Part shown: piece by piece, positions 8,793-19,356 of the stretch
Position numbering within the stretch: the first letter of the stretch is position 1
Layout of the letters: each line of letters begins with the position of its first letter
Assembly: GCA_963835375.1 (NCBI GenBank)
Contig: CAWIGB010000016.1
Location: forward strand, 84,254-148,253
Direction of reading: 5' to 3'
DNA from: Salinisphaera sp963835375
GTDB lineage: Bacteria > Pseudomonadota > Gammaproteobacteria > Nevskiales > Salinisphaeraceae
Length of the DNA: 64,000 bases
Translations under genes and position numbers: made by a program
The notes under the pieces: generated by a model
What the model saw: the letters and a program-made list of their open reading frames with translations, nothing else
Told to the model about the DNA's origin: nothing
The model's database searches: none

Positions 8793-11216
8793 GATCGAAC
8801 TCCTTGCAATGACAAAGCATCGACGGCGTATGCCGTCTTGTGCGGGCGCATCATTCCTGCACCACATAGGTGTAAAGTCGTGTACGGCCGTTCTTCGGTG
8901 ACGGCATACAGCCCCTGGATCTCGTTGGCGAAACCCGGGAAACGATTGGCCGCCGCCTCGAACATGCGGAAGTAATCCAGCATCGGCCGGGCCGCGGCGT
9001 CATAGCGTTCGCCGGGCACGACCACGCCGATGCCCGGTGGATAGACCAGCGCGAGCGTGGCGGCTATACGGCCGTCGATCTCGTCGATCGGCAGGAAGTC
9101 GACATCATTGGCGATCAGGCGATCGGTCGCCTGTTTGGGCGTGAGCGCGATCTCCGGGAAATGGGCCGCGCGGAACTGATCGCGCTGCAGTCCTGCCGTA
9201 TCGGCATCGCGATAGAAGGCATGCATCTCGGCGCATAGATCGCGCAGGCCGAGCCCGGCATAGCGATCGCCATGAGTCGCCACGAATGCGGGAATGACCT
9301 CCGCCAGCGGCGCGTTGGCATCATGCAGCCGCTTGAATGCCATCAATGCGCTCAACAGCGTGCCGGCCTTGCTCGATTCCATCCCCGGGGTGAGCAGGAA
9401 CAGCAGGCTGTTGAGATCGTTCTTCTCCGGCACGATACCCTGCTCGCGCAGATACTGCGCCACCACAGCGGCCGCCACGCCGTGATCCGCATAGGCGCCG
9501 GTCGCCGGATCCAGCCCGGGCGTAAGCAGCGTGAGCTTGTTCGGATCGGTCATGGCGTAGTCCGGCACCAGATGTCGAAAGCCGTGCCAGGCCGCGTCCG
9601 GCGTGAGCGCCCAGCACGCCGGGTCGCTGGCCAGGCGGTCGGTCTCGACGTCTTCCCAGGCGATGTCTCCATCGACCGCCTGCCATACACCGGAGCGCGG
9701 CAACCGTACTCGGTCCGGCACGAACGGATCGAAGAACCAGCGCCGCGCCGGGTCGGATTCGGTCGTCTCGAAGTGCCGCTTGAGCTGCCGGATCTTCTTG
9801 CGCAGCTCGATGCCCAGACGAATGGTCTCGTCCCACAGCACTTGGCCCGAGCGGCCTTTCATCATTTGCGCGCCGACGTCGAGCGAGGCAAACAACGGGT
9901 AGTACGGCGACGTCGACGCATGCAGCATGTACATCTCGTTAAAGCGCCGGTGCTCGATACAGCGCTTCTGGCCCGCGATATGTGCGTCACGCACATGAAT
10001 CTGCGACGCCTGAGAGAAACCCGCGAGCTGCTTGTGGGTGGACTGCGTGGCGATGATGCCCGGCTGATCGGCGCCCAGATCGGCAAGCCCCATGGCAAAA
10101 TGCTCGGCGAACAGCGGATGGAACTTCATGAAGCCCGCCCAGGCCTCGTCGAACAGGATGTAATCGCACAGAGGCCCGAGCTTTTCGAGGATCATTCGGG
10201 CGTTGTAGATGCTGCCGTCGTAGCTACACTGCTCGATGACTGCCACGCGGAACGGCCGTTGGCGATCGGCGATCGCCGGATCGCTGACCTGCGGATGCTG
10301 CACGGATCGCCTGGCGGATGCCGGCTTCGTCGAGCGCGTCATAATCGATCGGCCCGATCAGGCCGTAGCCGTTGCGCTGGGTCGGCAGATATACGGGAAT
10401 GCCGCCGGCAAGCACGAGCGCACCGTGATGCGCCGACTTATGGTTGTTCCGGTCGAACAACACCAGATCGTCACGGCCCACCAGCGAGCTAAGCACGATC
10501 TTGTTCGAGGTCGAGGTGCCGTTGAGGACGAAATAGGTGCGGTCAGCGCCGAAGATCTTCGCCGCCTCGCGCTGAGCGGCGAGCGCCGGGCCTTCATGAG
10601 TCAGCAGATCGCCGAGTTCGACCACGGAGTTGTCCAGGTCGTTGCGAAAGATCGCTTCGCCGAAATGCTCGACAAACACCCGGCCGATCGGGCTCTTGCT
10701 GTAGAACACGCCACCGTTGTGTCCCGGACAGGTCCAGACCTGATTGCCCTGGGCCGCGTAATCGACCATCGCCCCGAAGAACGGGGTCTTCAGCGAATCG
10801 CGCATAGCTATGCAGATGGCGCGCCAGATTCTCTGCGATGAAGGTGGGCGAATCCTCGGCGAGGAAGATGTACCCGGTGACGCGATCGAGCGTGGCCTCG
10901 GAGATTTCCGCCAGCTGCATCCGCTCGGTCAGCAGGAAGATCGGACATTCGAGGCCGCGATCGCGAATCCAGGCGACCAAGGCCTCGGTATCTGCCGTAT
11001 CGCCGCCTTCCCGGTCCCACTGCAGCACCAGACAGCCGAATGAGGCGTTGCTGCGGATCAGAAAACGCGTCTCCTCGAACGACTCCCGCCCGGGCCACTT
11101 CGTAGGCCGAATCCTCGAGTGCGGCGACGATCTCGCTCGCAGCTGGCATTGCTCGGCGGTATCGCGCCTCGCCCCGGGGCGAAGAACAGAAACTGGAACA
11201 GATGATCGTAGGACAT
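8789..11216 (-). CDS. PLP-dependent ornithine decarboxylase (SpeC/SpeF type), frame-interrupted
   Basis: Large fold-type I Orn/Lys/Arg decarboxylase of about 808 codons. An N-terminal receiver-like wing domain is followed by the PLP core with the Schiff-base lysine in TQSTHKQLAGFSQ. The C-terminal half (YLREQGIVPEKNDLNSLLFL, then PYPPGI-type VYPPGIGVVVPGE) follows bacterial ornithine decarboxylases more closely than lysine or arginine ones. It converts ornithine, the product of ArcB, to putrescine while consuming a proton. The frame breaks near 11155, 11090, 10805 and 10300. Start ATG 11216 begins SYDHLFQFLFF. It sits between the antiporter gene and arcA in one operon. Substrate assignment is inferred from sequence resemblance only. 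Confidence 0.78.
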
Positions 11217-11262
11217 GACCGCCCCGCTTACCGATGCCCACGGTGCGAGCGGTCGGCGAGGC

Positions 11263-12710
11263 TCAGCGATACCGACACTGACGTGCGGCTACGACGAGAA
11301 CGAACAGCGCAGCGACACGGTCCGACGCGGAGCTCGACACACTATCGCGTCGACACCATGCTGGCGCCGTGTGTGCCAGTACACCGGGATACCGAGCGCG
11401 AAGATGATGGTCGACAGCAGGATGAACTGCGGGCCGGCCGCATAGAGCATCCACAGCGCATAGACGGTACCCAGCACGCCGCTGATCAGCGCCGGATTGC
11501 GATGCTCGTGACCATGCGCGCTGGCGAACGCCGGCGTGCAGGCATAGCGCCAGAGATACGCCGCGCTGGCAAGATACGGCGGCAGCACGGTGACGCCGGT
11601 GATCGCGATCAGCCACAGCCAGGCATTGTGCGCGAACAGCACCACGAACATGGTCGCCTGCATCACCGCCGACGACAGCCAGAGCGAAGGCGCCGGCGAA
11701 TGGTAGCGGTTCTCGTGGGCGAGCACGGCCGGGAACACGCCGTCCTTGGCGCCTTCGAACGGGAGCTCGGCAACCATGATCGTCCACGCCAGCCAGCAGC
11801 TCAGCAGCGAGACCAGCACCGACACGATCATCAGGATCGCGCCCCACTGCCCCACGACATGCTCAAGCACATACGCGGTCGACGGGCTCTTGAGGCCGGC
11901 CAGCGTCGTCTGCGGCATGATCGCGAACGGCAGCACCGACACCATGAAATACAGGAGCAGGCAGAGAAACAGACCGATGAAGGTTGCCCGTCCGACGTCG
12001 TCGCTGCGGCGGGCACGCCCGGATACGACCACCGCCCCCTCGATGCCGATGAACACCCAGAGTGTGACCATCATCGTGCTTTTGACCTGAGTCAGAATAT
12101 TGCCGAGATGGGCCTGCTGCCCCCAGATATCGGTGGAAAACTGGGCGCTACTGAAAAATACGAGCAGAATGACGATAAAAGCGATGATCGGTATGATCTT
12201 CGTCGCCGTGGCTACGGCGTTGAGGAATGCGGCGCGCTGTACGCCGAACAAGACGATGAAGTGCATGGCCCAAATCAGGACAGAGCCCCCCATGATCGCC
12301 GGCCATCCGGTCGCCACCTGTGGGAAGTAGTACCCCACGGTCTGCATGATCAGAACGGCGAAGGCGACGTTGCCGAACGCCGCGCTCAGCCAGTAACCCC
12401 AGGCCATCTGAAAACCGGCGAAACGGCCGAAGCCTTCACGCGCATAGGTATAGATGCCGGCGCTCAAGTCAGGGCGCTTGTCTGCCAGCGTTCGGAAGGT
12501 ATTGGCGAGAAAGCCCATACCGACCGCTGTCACGATCCAGGCGATGATCACGGCCATCAACGACGCGCCCGCGGCCATATTCTGCGGCAGACTGAACACG
12601 CCGCCGCCGACCATGGCGCCGACCACCATGCCGATCAGGCTCAGAAGCCCGACCCGGCGCCCGGCCGGCTGTTCCGCCGCGGCCTGCTTTTCTTCGACCA
12701 TCCCACTCAT
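11263..12710 (-). CDS. arcD: APC-superfamily basic amino acid antiporter (ArcD-like)
   Basis: Inner-membrane transporter of about 480 residues with around twelve hydrophobic segments and the APA-family N-terminal signature GMVVGAMVGGGVFSLPQN. First gene of the operon continuing with ornithine decarboxylase, arcA, arcB and arcC. Expected exchange is external arginine for internal ornithine. Because ornithine can be decarboxylated here, arginine/putrescine exchange is an alternative. Start ATG 12710 with AAAGGA about 10 bp upstream. The last 20 or so residues appear to need a frame shift near 11320, so the stop at 11263 is approximate. An FNR box is centred 128 bp upstream. Confidence 0.82.
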
Positions 12711-12830
12711 AATTCGAATCCTTTACTTGGCCGTTTCAGGCCACGAATGAATAGTTTTGTCAGCGCCGAACCGTCTCGGCGCCGTTTCCCGACCGGGAGA
12801 CCAAGATATGCGAGTCCCACTCGGGCCTAA

Positions 12831-12844
12831 TTGATTCGCATCAA
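12831..12844 (-). promoter_or_regulatory. FNR/Anr box of the arginine deiminase operon
   Basis: TTGATgcgaATCAA on the minus strand, a perfect consensus match. A -10-like TATCTT (12803-12808) is centred 32 bp downstream; the predicted start near 12796 leaves an 86-nt leader before the antiporter gene. The box lies 28 bp past the stop of the upstream decarboxylase gene, so the antiporter-odc-arcABC set is a separate transcription unit. Confidence 0.75.
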
Positions 12845-12871
12845 ATAGGCCGCCGAAATTCGATCGAGCGA

Positions 12872-15149
12872 TCAATCCACACGAATACAGGGGATGGTGT
12901 AGCCGGCAACGGTTTCGGATTCCACAATCGAAAGCCCGTGCACTTCGCTGGCAAATCCGGGGCATGCCGACTCGGTGGCACGACAGAAACCCAGATAGGT
13001 CTCGATGGCCCGGTCGTCCGTACCGAATCTCTCGCCGGGCATGATCAACGGAATGCCCGGCGGGTACGGCACCACCATCACGGCGGCCACCCTGCCCGCC
13101 AGCGCATCGATCGGCACGTTTTCGACGTGGCCGCGCACCAGCGCATCGTAAGCATCGGCGGGCGTCATGACGGCTGTGGGAATCGTGGTATAGATATCCT
13201 GCATCAATCGCAGCGCATCGTGCTGCCCGATCAGGTCGTGCATCCGCTGACAGAGATCGCGCAAGCCCAGCCCCGCGTAGACCGACGCGTTCTCGGCATA
13301 CAACGCGGGGAACACGTCCTCGACCGGCGCATTCGCATCGAACAGCGCCTTGAACTCGAACAACTCGGCGAGCAGGCTGCCCCACTTGCCCCGGGTTATT
13401 CCGATCGAGAACAGCACGAGAAAGGAGTACAGCCCGGTCTTTTCGACCACCAGGCCACGGGCCCAGAGAAAACGGGCCACGATCGCGGCCGGGATACCCC
13501 AGTCGGCGGGAACGCCGTCCGAGCCGATGCCGGGGGTCAGAATCGTGACCTTGATCGGGTCAAGCATCACGTGTCCGCTCGCCAGCACCTCGAAACCATG
13601 CCAAGACGCCTCGTGCCGAACCAGCCACGACTCGGGCGTGGGCGTCGTTGCCGACTCGCGCGGATCGCTACCTTCGACCGCGTCCACGGCGGCCGGCGGC
13701 TGCCACAGCCGGAACCACCAGTCGTTCGCTGCCAGTTCGTCCGTCACCTGCGCGAAACGCCCGCGGAACGCCATGGCCTCATCGAGTGTGTCATCAACCA
13801 GTGCGCGTCCGCCGGCGCCTCGCATCATGCGCGATGCGACATCGAGCGACGCGATGATGCCGTACTGCGGCGACGTCGAGGTATGCATCATGAACGCTTC
13901 GTTGAAGCGTTCGGCGTCGTGGGGCTGGGCGTCACTCTCGCGCACATGAACCATCGATGCCTGTGAGAAGGCAGCAAGCAGCTTGTGCGTTGATTGCGTG
14001 GTGAACGTCGCCGGTTCGCCAGGCTGCATCATGCCTTCGGACATGCCGAAACGCCCCGCATAGAACGGATGAAAACGCGCGTAGGCGAACCAGGCCTCGT
14101 CGAAATGCAGCACGTCGACACTGCCGGCGAGCGTGGCCCGCAACGCGTCGACGTCGTAGCACAGGCCGTCGTAGGTGCAGTTGGTGATCACCGCCAGCCG
14201 CGCGTGACGACAGCCCTCCGGCACCAGCGGATGTTCGGCCAGCCGTTCGGCGATACGCTCGGCCGTCAGTTCGGCACGCGGGATCGGCCCGATGATGCCG
14301 TAGACATTGCGCGTGGTCGGCAGATAAATCGGTACGGCGCCCGTCATAACGATCGCGTGCAGTATCGATTTATGACAGTTGCGGTCGACGAGCACGACAT
14401 CGCCCCGTGCGACATTGGCATGCCAGACGATCTTGTTGGCCGTCGAGGTGCCGTTGGTGACGAAATAGGTTCGATCGGCGCCGAAGGTACGCGCCGCCTC
14501 GCGTTCGGCGTCCCCCACCACGCCCGAATGTTCGAGCAGCGACCCCAGTTCCGGCACCGAAACCGACAGATCCGAACGCAGCACGTTCTCGCCGAAGTAC
14601 TCGAAGAACGCCCGCCCCACCGGCGATTTGAGAAACGCCACACCGCCGCTGTGGCCGGGGGTGTGCCAGGAATACTTGTATTCCTCGCCGTAGCGTACGA
14701 GCTGCGCGAAGAACGGCGGCAGCAGCCGATCCAGATATTCGCTGGCCGCTTCCGCGACGTGGCCGGCAATGAACGTCGGTGTGTCTTCGAGCTTCCAGAA
14801 ATAACCGCGCACATGGCGCAGTGCCTCGATGCTGATCGATCGCAGCGCAACCTTGTCGGTACACAGAAAGATCGGCACATCGGTGTTGCGGGCGCGCACG
14901 CGTGCGATCAGATCCTCGAGCGGACCGCTCGCCGCCGCGCCGTCGATATCGCCGTTGATGACCACGGCTGCGATTTCCGGATGGGCCTGGATCATGCTCG
15001 CGCCGCCGGCCGGCGCTGTCGGCGACCTTGACCGAACACGCGTGTTGTTCGAGCTGGTCCTTCAGGGCATGGATCATCGAAGCGCCGGCCCCCTGAGTGA
15101 TCCACTCAGGATCGATCACCAGAACCGGGAAGTGCTGTCTCCAACTCAT
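12872..15149 (-). CDS. PLP-dependent lysine/arginine decarboxylase (CadA/AdiA family)
   Basis: Second Orn/Lys/Arg decarboxylase, about 758 residues. N-terminal wing domain, then WHTPGHSGGVAF, TNGTSTANKIVW and the PLP lysine in TQSTHKLLAAFSQASMVHV. The C-terminal part WGIPAAIVARFLWARGLVVE and FSIGITRGKWGSLL resembles inducible lysine decarboxylases most, with arginine decarboxylase also plausible. Reaction: decarboxylation with proton consumption, yielding cadaverine or agmatine; typical of acid resistance at low oxygen. Frame breaks once near 15003, in the wing domain. Start ATG 15149. A perfect FNR box lies 232 bp upstream and the intervening leader carries a short Arg-rich reading frame. 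Confidence 0.85.
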
Positions 15150-15322
15150 AACGCATTACTCGCATTCATGTGGGGCGGCGTCCGAAGCCGTTCCCTGGGG
15201 CCCTCGTCAGCCGCCTCGTACAGGCGCCGCCACCGATAACGCGCCGCCGAACGAAGTGAGAACGATGGTTGCCGGCGCCCGCCCGCCCCTTCTTCGAGAA
15301 AACGTCGAGCCACGCTGGCCAT
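15146..15322 (-). CDS. possible arginine-rich leader ORF, 58 codons
   Basis: Open frame starting MASVARRFLEEGAG whose stop TGA overlaps the decarboxylase ATG by 4 nt (ATGA). It begins about 18 nt after the transcription start predicted from the FNR box and fills the whole leader. Twelve of 58 residues are arginine. A leader-peptide role analogous to speFL upstream of enterobacterial speF is conceivable, but GC-rich DNA easily gives Arg-rich frames and the ribosome site is weak. Confidence 0.25.
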   Translation of the reverse strand: MASVARRFLEEGAGGRRQPSFSLRSAARYRWRRLYEAADEGPRERLRTPPHMNASNAL

Positions 15323-15374
15323 CGCTCGGATGACCGATGAGCGGCGAATTTTAGGCGCGCCGACACGAACGGCG

Positions 15375-15388
15375 TTGATCTCGATCAA
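15375..15388 (-). promoter_or_regulatory. FNR/Anr box of the lysine/arginine decarboxylase gene
   Basis: TTGATcgagATCAA on the minus strand, perfect consensus. A -10-like TAAAAT (15348-15353) is centred 31 bp downstream, five of six positions of the sigma-70 hexamer. Predicted RNA start near 15340, giving a long leader of about 190 nt. It lies downstream of the ABC-2 permease stop. Confidence 0.75.
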
Positions 15389-15451
15389 GCGTTGCCACCG
15401 GCCCGTCTTCCGCGCCCGACGCCAATGGGCTCAACGCTTGCGACAACAGAC

Positions 15452-16579
15452 TCAGACCATCGTCGCGATGGTCTTGCGAAAGCGCAGCAGAGAGGCTGCG
15501 AACAAAACCATACCGATGACCAGAATCGCGGCGAGTTGCGGCCAGACCGTGGCCAGTCCCGCGCCGCGGTAAAGCACCGCCTGGGCCAACGAAACGAAGT
15601 GCGTGGTCGGCGCAGCCAGCATGAGGTCGGCCACGGGCGCTGGCATGCTCTCGCGGGGCGTCATACCGCCCGACAGAATTTCCAGCGGGAGCAACACCAG
15701 AATGAGCAACAAGCCGAACTGCGGCATCGAACGCGCCACGGTGCCGAGAAATATGCCCATCGATGTGGTCGCGAACAGATGCAGCGCGACGGCCGCCAGA
15801 AACAGCAGCGTCGAGCCGTGTATCGGGACGGCCAGCAGCCCGCGGATCACCACGAACAACGACAATGCCGTGGCGAGCAAAACCACGATCGCCATCGACC
15901 ACACCTTGCCGAGCATGATCTCCAGCGGCGTGACGGGCATCACCAGCAGATGCTCGACCGTGCCGTGCTCGCGTTCCCGGATCAGCGCCGCCCCGGTCAG
16001 AACGATCGAGAGCATGGTGATGTTGTTGATGAGTTCCATCACCGCGCCGAACCACTTCTCGCTGAGCTCCGGATTGAAACGAGCGCGCAGCACCAGGCCC
16101 ACCGGGAGGACCGGCTCGGTCTGTCGACGGCGCACGAAATCCGAGACTTCGTCGTTGACGATGCTCTGGATATAGCCGGCGCCGGTGAACGCCTGGCGGA
16201 CCTGGGTCGCATCGACGTTGAGCTGAATGGCCGGCACCCGGCCGGCCATCACGTCACGCTGAAAATCCGGCGGGATATCGAGCGCGAACGTATCCTGGCC
16301 GGTGTCCAGACGCGGGTCCATCCGACTTGGCGCAATCATATCGGGCGGGCGGAAATAAGGTGGCTGGAAGGCATCCACGATCCGCTGGGCGAGCGGCGAG
16401 CGATCTTCGTCGACGATCGCGATGGCCGCATTGTGCAGCGTTTCCGGCATGGCCGTGGCGGCACTGTAGATCCCGAACGTGAAGGCATAAACAATGAGCA
16501 CCAGCATGCCGCGGTCGCGCGCCAGGCTCCGCAGCTCCTTGATGCCCAGATTCCAGATATTCGCTGCGCGCACGATCAA
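15452..16579 (-). CDS. ABC-2 type transporter permease (YhhJ-like)
   Basis: Intact 375-residue inner-membrane permease: one N-terminal membrane segment, a large extracytoplasmic loop (about residues 45-170), then five hydrophobic segments including LIREREHGTVEHLLVMPVTP, a hallmark of the ABC2_membrane family. Fourth gene of an exporter operon; its start overlaps the preceding ATPase-permease stop by 4 nt. The arrangement HlyD/RbbA-like/ABC-2 permease equals E. coli yhiI-rbbA-yhhJ. Export substrate unknown. Confidence 0.85.
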   Translation of the reverse strand: MIVRAANIWNLGIKELRSLARDRGMLVLIVYAFTFGIYSAATAMPETLHNAAIAIVDEDRSPLAQRIVDAFQPPYFRPPDMIAPSRMDPRLDTGQDTFALDIPPDFQRDVMAGRVPAIQLNVDATQVRQAFTGAGYIQSIVNDEVSDFVRRRQTEPVLPVGLVLRARFNPELSEKWFGAVMELINNITMLSIVLTGAALIREREHGTVEHLLVMPVTPLEIMLGKVWSMAIVVLLATALSLFVVIRGLLAVPIHGSTLLFLAAVALHLFATTSMGIFLGTVARSMPQFGLLLILVLLPLEILSGGMTPRESMPAPVADLMLAAPTTHFVSLAQAVLYRGAGLATVWPQLAAILVIGMVLFAASLLRFRKTIATMV

Positions 16580-19356
16580 CGCGCCTGCTTGTGCAACAGC
16601 ATGGCGGTCAGCCCGAGCAGAATCGGCACGCTGACGATCATCGGCCAGAACGAACCGTACAGATCGGCGAAGCCCAGCGCCTTCGAGAACGTGCCGCGCG
16701 AAATCGTGATGAAGTGGGTGGTCGGATAGAGTTCGCCGATCACCCGACCGGCCCCTTCGAGCGAGGCGACCGGGTTGATCATCCCGGAAAAACTGACCGC
16801 GGGCAGCAGTGTCAGCACGGCGGTGCCGAAAATCGCCGCGATCTGGCTGCGCATGAACGTTGAGATCAGCAGCCCGAGGGCGGTCGCGCTCGTGACATAG
16901 ATCAGCGCCGCCAGCGTAATCGCGGCCAGACTGCCCTTGAACGGCACGGCGAACAGCGTCACCGCCAGCAGCATGAGCAGCGCGAAATTGATCATCGCGA
17001 GCACGACATACGGCAGCTGCTTGCCGAGCAGAAACTCAAGGCGCGTGGTCGGCGTGACGTAGAAATTCGTGATCGACCCGAGTTCCTTCTCGCGCACCAC
17101 GCTAAGCGCCGCGAGCATGGCGGGGATCAGCATCAGCAGCAACGGAATCACGCCCGGCACTATGGCGGTGAGACTCTCGATGTCCGGGTTGTAGCGATAG
17201 CGCGTCTCGATATCGACGCGCCCCAAAGCCTCGCGGCCGCGCCCGGCCTCGCGGGCCTGCCGCACCAGCCAGTGCTGGTGCATGCCTTGTACATAGCCCC
17301 GGACGGTTTCGGCCCGGCTCGGCATGGCGCCGTCGATCCAAGCGCCGATATTCACGGCGCGCCCGCGGGCGATATCGCGGGCGAAGTGCGGCGGGATTTC
17401 GATCGCGAGAGTCAGCTTACCGCTGCGCATGCGTCGATCGAGATCGGCGTAACCGGTGATGGGCGGCTTCTCGGTGAAATAACGCGATCCGGCGATGCTG
17501 TCGGTGTAGTCGTGGCTGAGCGTGGTCTGATCGTGATCGAGCACGGCAAAGCTCAGATTCTCGACATCCATGTTGATGCCATAGCCGATCACCACCATGA
17601 GGATCACGCTGCCCAGCAGTGCCAGGGTCAACCGGATCGGATCGCGCCGCAGTTCCAGTGCTTCCCGGCGCGCATAACTGAGCGTACGGCGCGGATCGAA
17701 CACGCGTCGGGCGGCCGCCGCACTGGAGGCGGATGCAACGGCCAGGACGGCTTTGGTCACCGGTTCGGCGGGATCGCGCTGCTCAGCCGGCGCCGCCGCC
17801 TCTTTCAGATAACCGATAAACGCGTCCTCGAGCGTGTCGGCGGCCCGCTTTCGCGCCAGTTCAGCCGGCGGATCGGTCGCCAGCACGCGCCCGGCATGCA
17901 TCAACGCGACCCGGTCGCAGCGCTGGGCTTCGTTCATGAAGTGCGTGGAGATGAAGATCGTGACGCCGTCCCGTCGCGACAGATCGGCCAGAATCCGCCA
18001 GAACGCATCGCGGGCCACCGGATCGACACCCGAAGTCGGCTCGTCGAGGATCAGTATTTCCGGCTCGTGAATCATCGCGACCGCGAGCGACAAACGCTGG
18101 CGATGCCCCAGCGGCAATGCCGCGGGCAGTGCGTCGACCACCTGCGACAGACCGAAGCGGTCGAGCATGGCCGCTACCCGGGCGGGGCGGTCCGCGGCCG
18201 GAATGCCGAACAGCCGAGCATGCAGCACCAGATTCTGTCGTACCGTCAGCTCGGTATAGAGCGAGAACGCCTGCGACATGTAGCCAACTCGGCGACGGGT
18301 CGCCATATCGTTGGCATCCACGGGCTGGCCGAACAACCAGGCCTTTCCTTCGCTCGGCGGCAGCAGGCCAGTGAGCATCTTCATGGTCGTGGTCTTGCCG
18401 CAGCCATTGGAGCCGATGAAGCCAAAGATTTCACCGCGTTTGATGGAGAAACTCACGCGGTCGACGGCCGTGAAATCGCCGAACCGCATGGTCAGCCCAC
18501 GCGCCTCGATCGCGATCTCCTGTGCCGCAGCCGGCAGCGGTCCGATCTCGACGGCGTGGTGATCACGCCGGCGCTCTTCGGGCAGCAGCGCGATGAAGGC
18601 GGACTCCAGATCCTCGCAGCCGGTCTCCTCGAGCAGCCCGGCCGGCGTATCGCAGGCCAGAATGCGACCGGCATCCATCGCCACCAGCCAATCGAAGCGG
18701 CCCGCCTCTTCCATGTAGGCCGTGGCCACCACGACACTCATGCCCGGGCGTTCGGCGCGAATGCGGTCGATCAGATCCCAGAACTGGCGGCGCGACAACG
18801 GATCAACGCCGGTCGTGGGCTCGTCGAGCACCAGCAGATCCGGATCGTGAATCAGCGCACAGCAAAGCCCGAGTTTCTGCTTCATGCCACCGGACAACTT
18901 GGCAGCCGGCCGATCGACGAAATCGGCCAGCCCGGTGCTCGCGGTCAGATGCGCGATGCGCGCGCGTCGCTCGGCGGCGTCCTGACCGAACAATCGGCCG
19001 AAGAAGTCGATGTTCTCGAATACCGACAGTGTCGGGTAGAGATTCTTGCCCAACCCCTGCGGCATGTAGGCGATCCGGGGACAACTGCGTTGGCGGTGCC
19101 GGGGATCGGCCATGTCGCCGCCCAACACTTCGACACGGCCGCTCTGAACGGCCCGCGCCCCGGCCACCAGCGACAACAGACTCGACTTGCCCACCCCGTC
19201 CGGACCGATCAGCCCGACCATGCAGCCACAAGGCAAGCTCAGATCGATATCAATCAGCGCCGGGCGGTGTCGATAACTCAGGCCGACACCGCTCAGGCAG
19301 ACCACTGGCGCGGCGCCGCCCGACCTATCGTCCACTGGCGCCCCGGAATCAGTCAT
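16576..19356 (-). CDS. rbbA: double ABC ATPase fused to ABC-2 permease (RbbA/YhiH-like)
   Basis: Intact protein of about 926 residues. Two nucleotide-binding domains come first: Walker A GPDGVGKSS, signature LSGGMKQKL and Walker B LLVLDEPTTGVD in the first; Walker A GSNGCGKTTTMKML, a degenerate signature LPLGHRQRLSLAV and LILDEPTSGVD in the second. A C-terminal ABC-2 membrane domain follows. The same degenerate second signature is typical of RbbA. E. coli RbbA was described as ribosome-associated, but the operon with HlyD, a partner permease and an outer-membrane factor indicates an exporter. Start chosen at ATG 19356 (MTDSGAPVDD), overlapping the HlyD gene end by 8 nt. Confidence 0.9.
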   Translation of the reverse strand: MTDSGAPVDDRSGGAAPVVCLSGVGLSYRHRPALIDIDLSLPCGCMVGLIGPDGVGKSSLLSLVAGARAVQSGRVEVLGGDMADPRHRQRSCPRIAYMPQGLGKNLYPTLSVFENIDFFGRLFGQDAAERRARIAHLTASTGLADFVDRPAAKLSGGMKQKLGLCCALIHDPDLLVLDEPTTGVDPLSRRQFWDLIDRIRAERPGMSVVVATAYMEEAGRFDWLVAMDAGRILACDTPAGLLEETGCEDLESAFIALLPEERRRDHHAVEIGPLPAAAQEIAIEARGLTMRFGDFTAVDRVSFSIKRGEIFGFIGSNGCGKTTTMKMLTGLLPPSEGKAWLFGQPVDANDMATRRRVGYMSQAFSLYTELTVRQNLVLHARLFGIPAADRPARVAAMLDRFGLSQVVDALPAALPLGHRQRLSLAVAMIHEPEILILDEPTSGVDPVARDAFWRILADLSRRDGVTIFISTHFMNEAQRCDRVALMHAGRVLATDPPAELARKRAADTLEDAFIGYLKEAAAPAEQRDPAEPVTKAVLAVASASSAAAARRVFDPRRTLSYARREALELRRDPIRLTLALLGSVILMVVIGYGINMDVENLSFAVLDHDQTTLSHDYTDSIAGSRYFTEKPPITGYADLDRRMRSGKLTLAIEIPPHFARDIARGRAVNIGAWIDGAMPSRAETVRGYVQGMHQHWLVRQAREAGRGREALGRVDIETRYRYNPDIESLTAIVPGVIPLLLMLIPAMLAALSVVREKELGSITNFYVTPTTRLEFLLGKQLPYVVLAMINFALLMLLAVTLFAVPFKGSLAAITLAALIYVTSATALGLLISTFMRSQIAAIFGTAVLTLLPAVSFSGMINPVASLEGAGRVIGELYPTTHFITISRGTFSKALGFADLYGSFWPMIVSVPILLGLTAMLLHKQAR

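Noticed and set aside
11202..12830. Plus-strand open frame of about 542 codons opposite the antiporter gene
   Set aside because: Composition (Arg, His, Asp) mirrors the complementary codons of hydrophobic helices; no domain seen.
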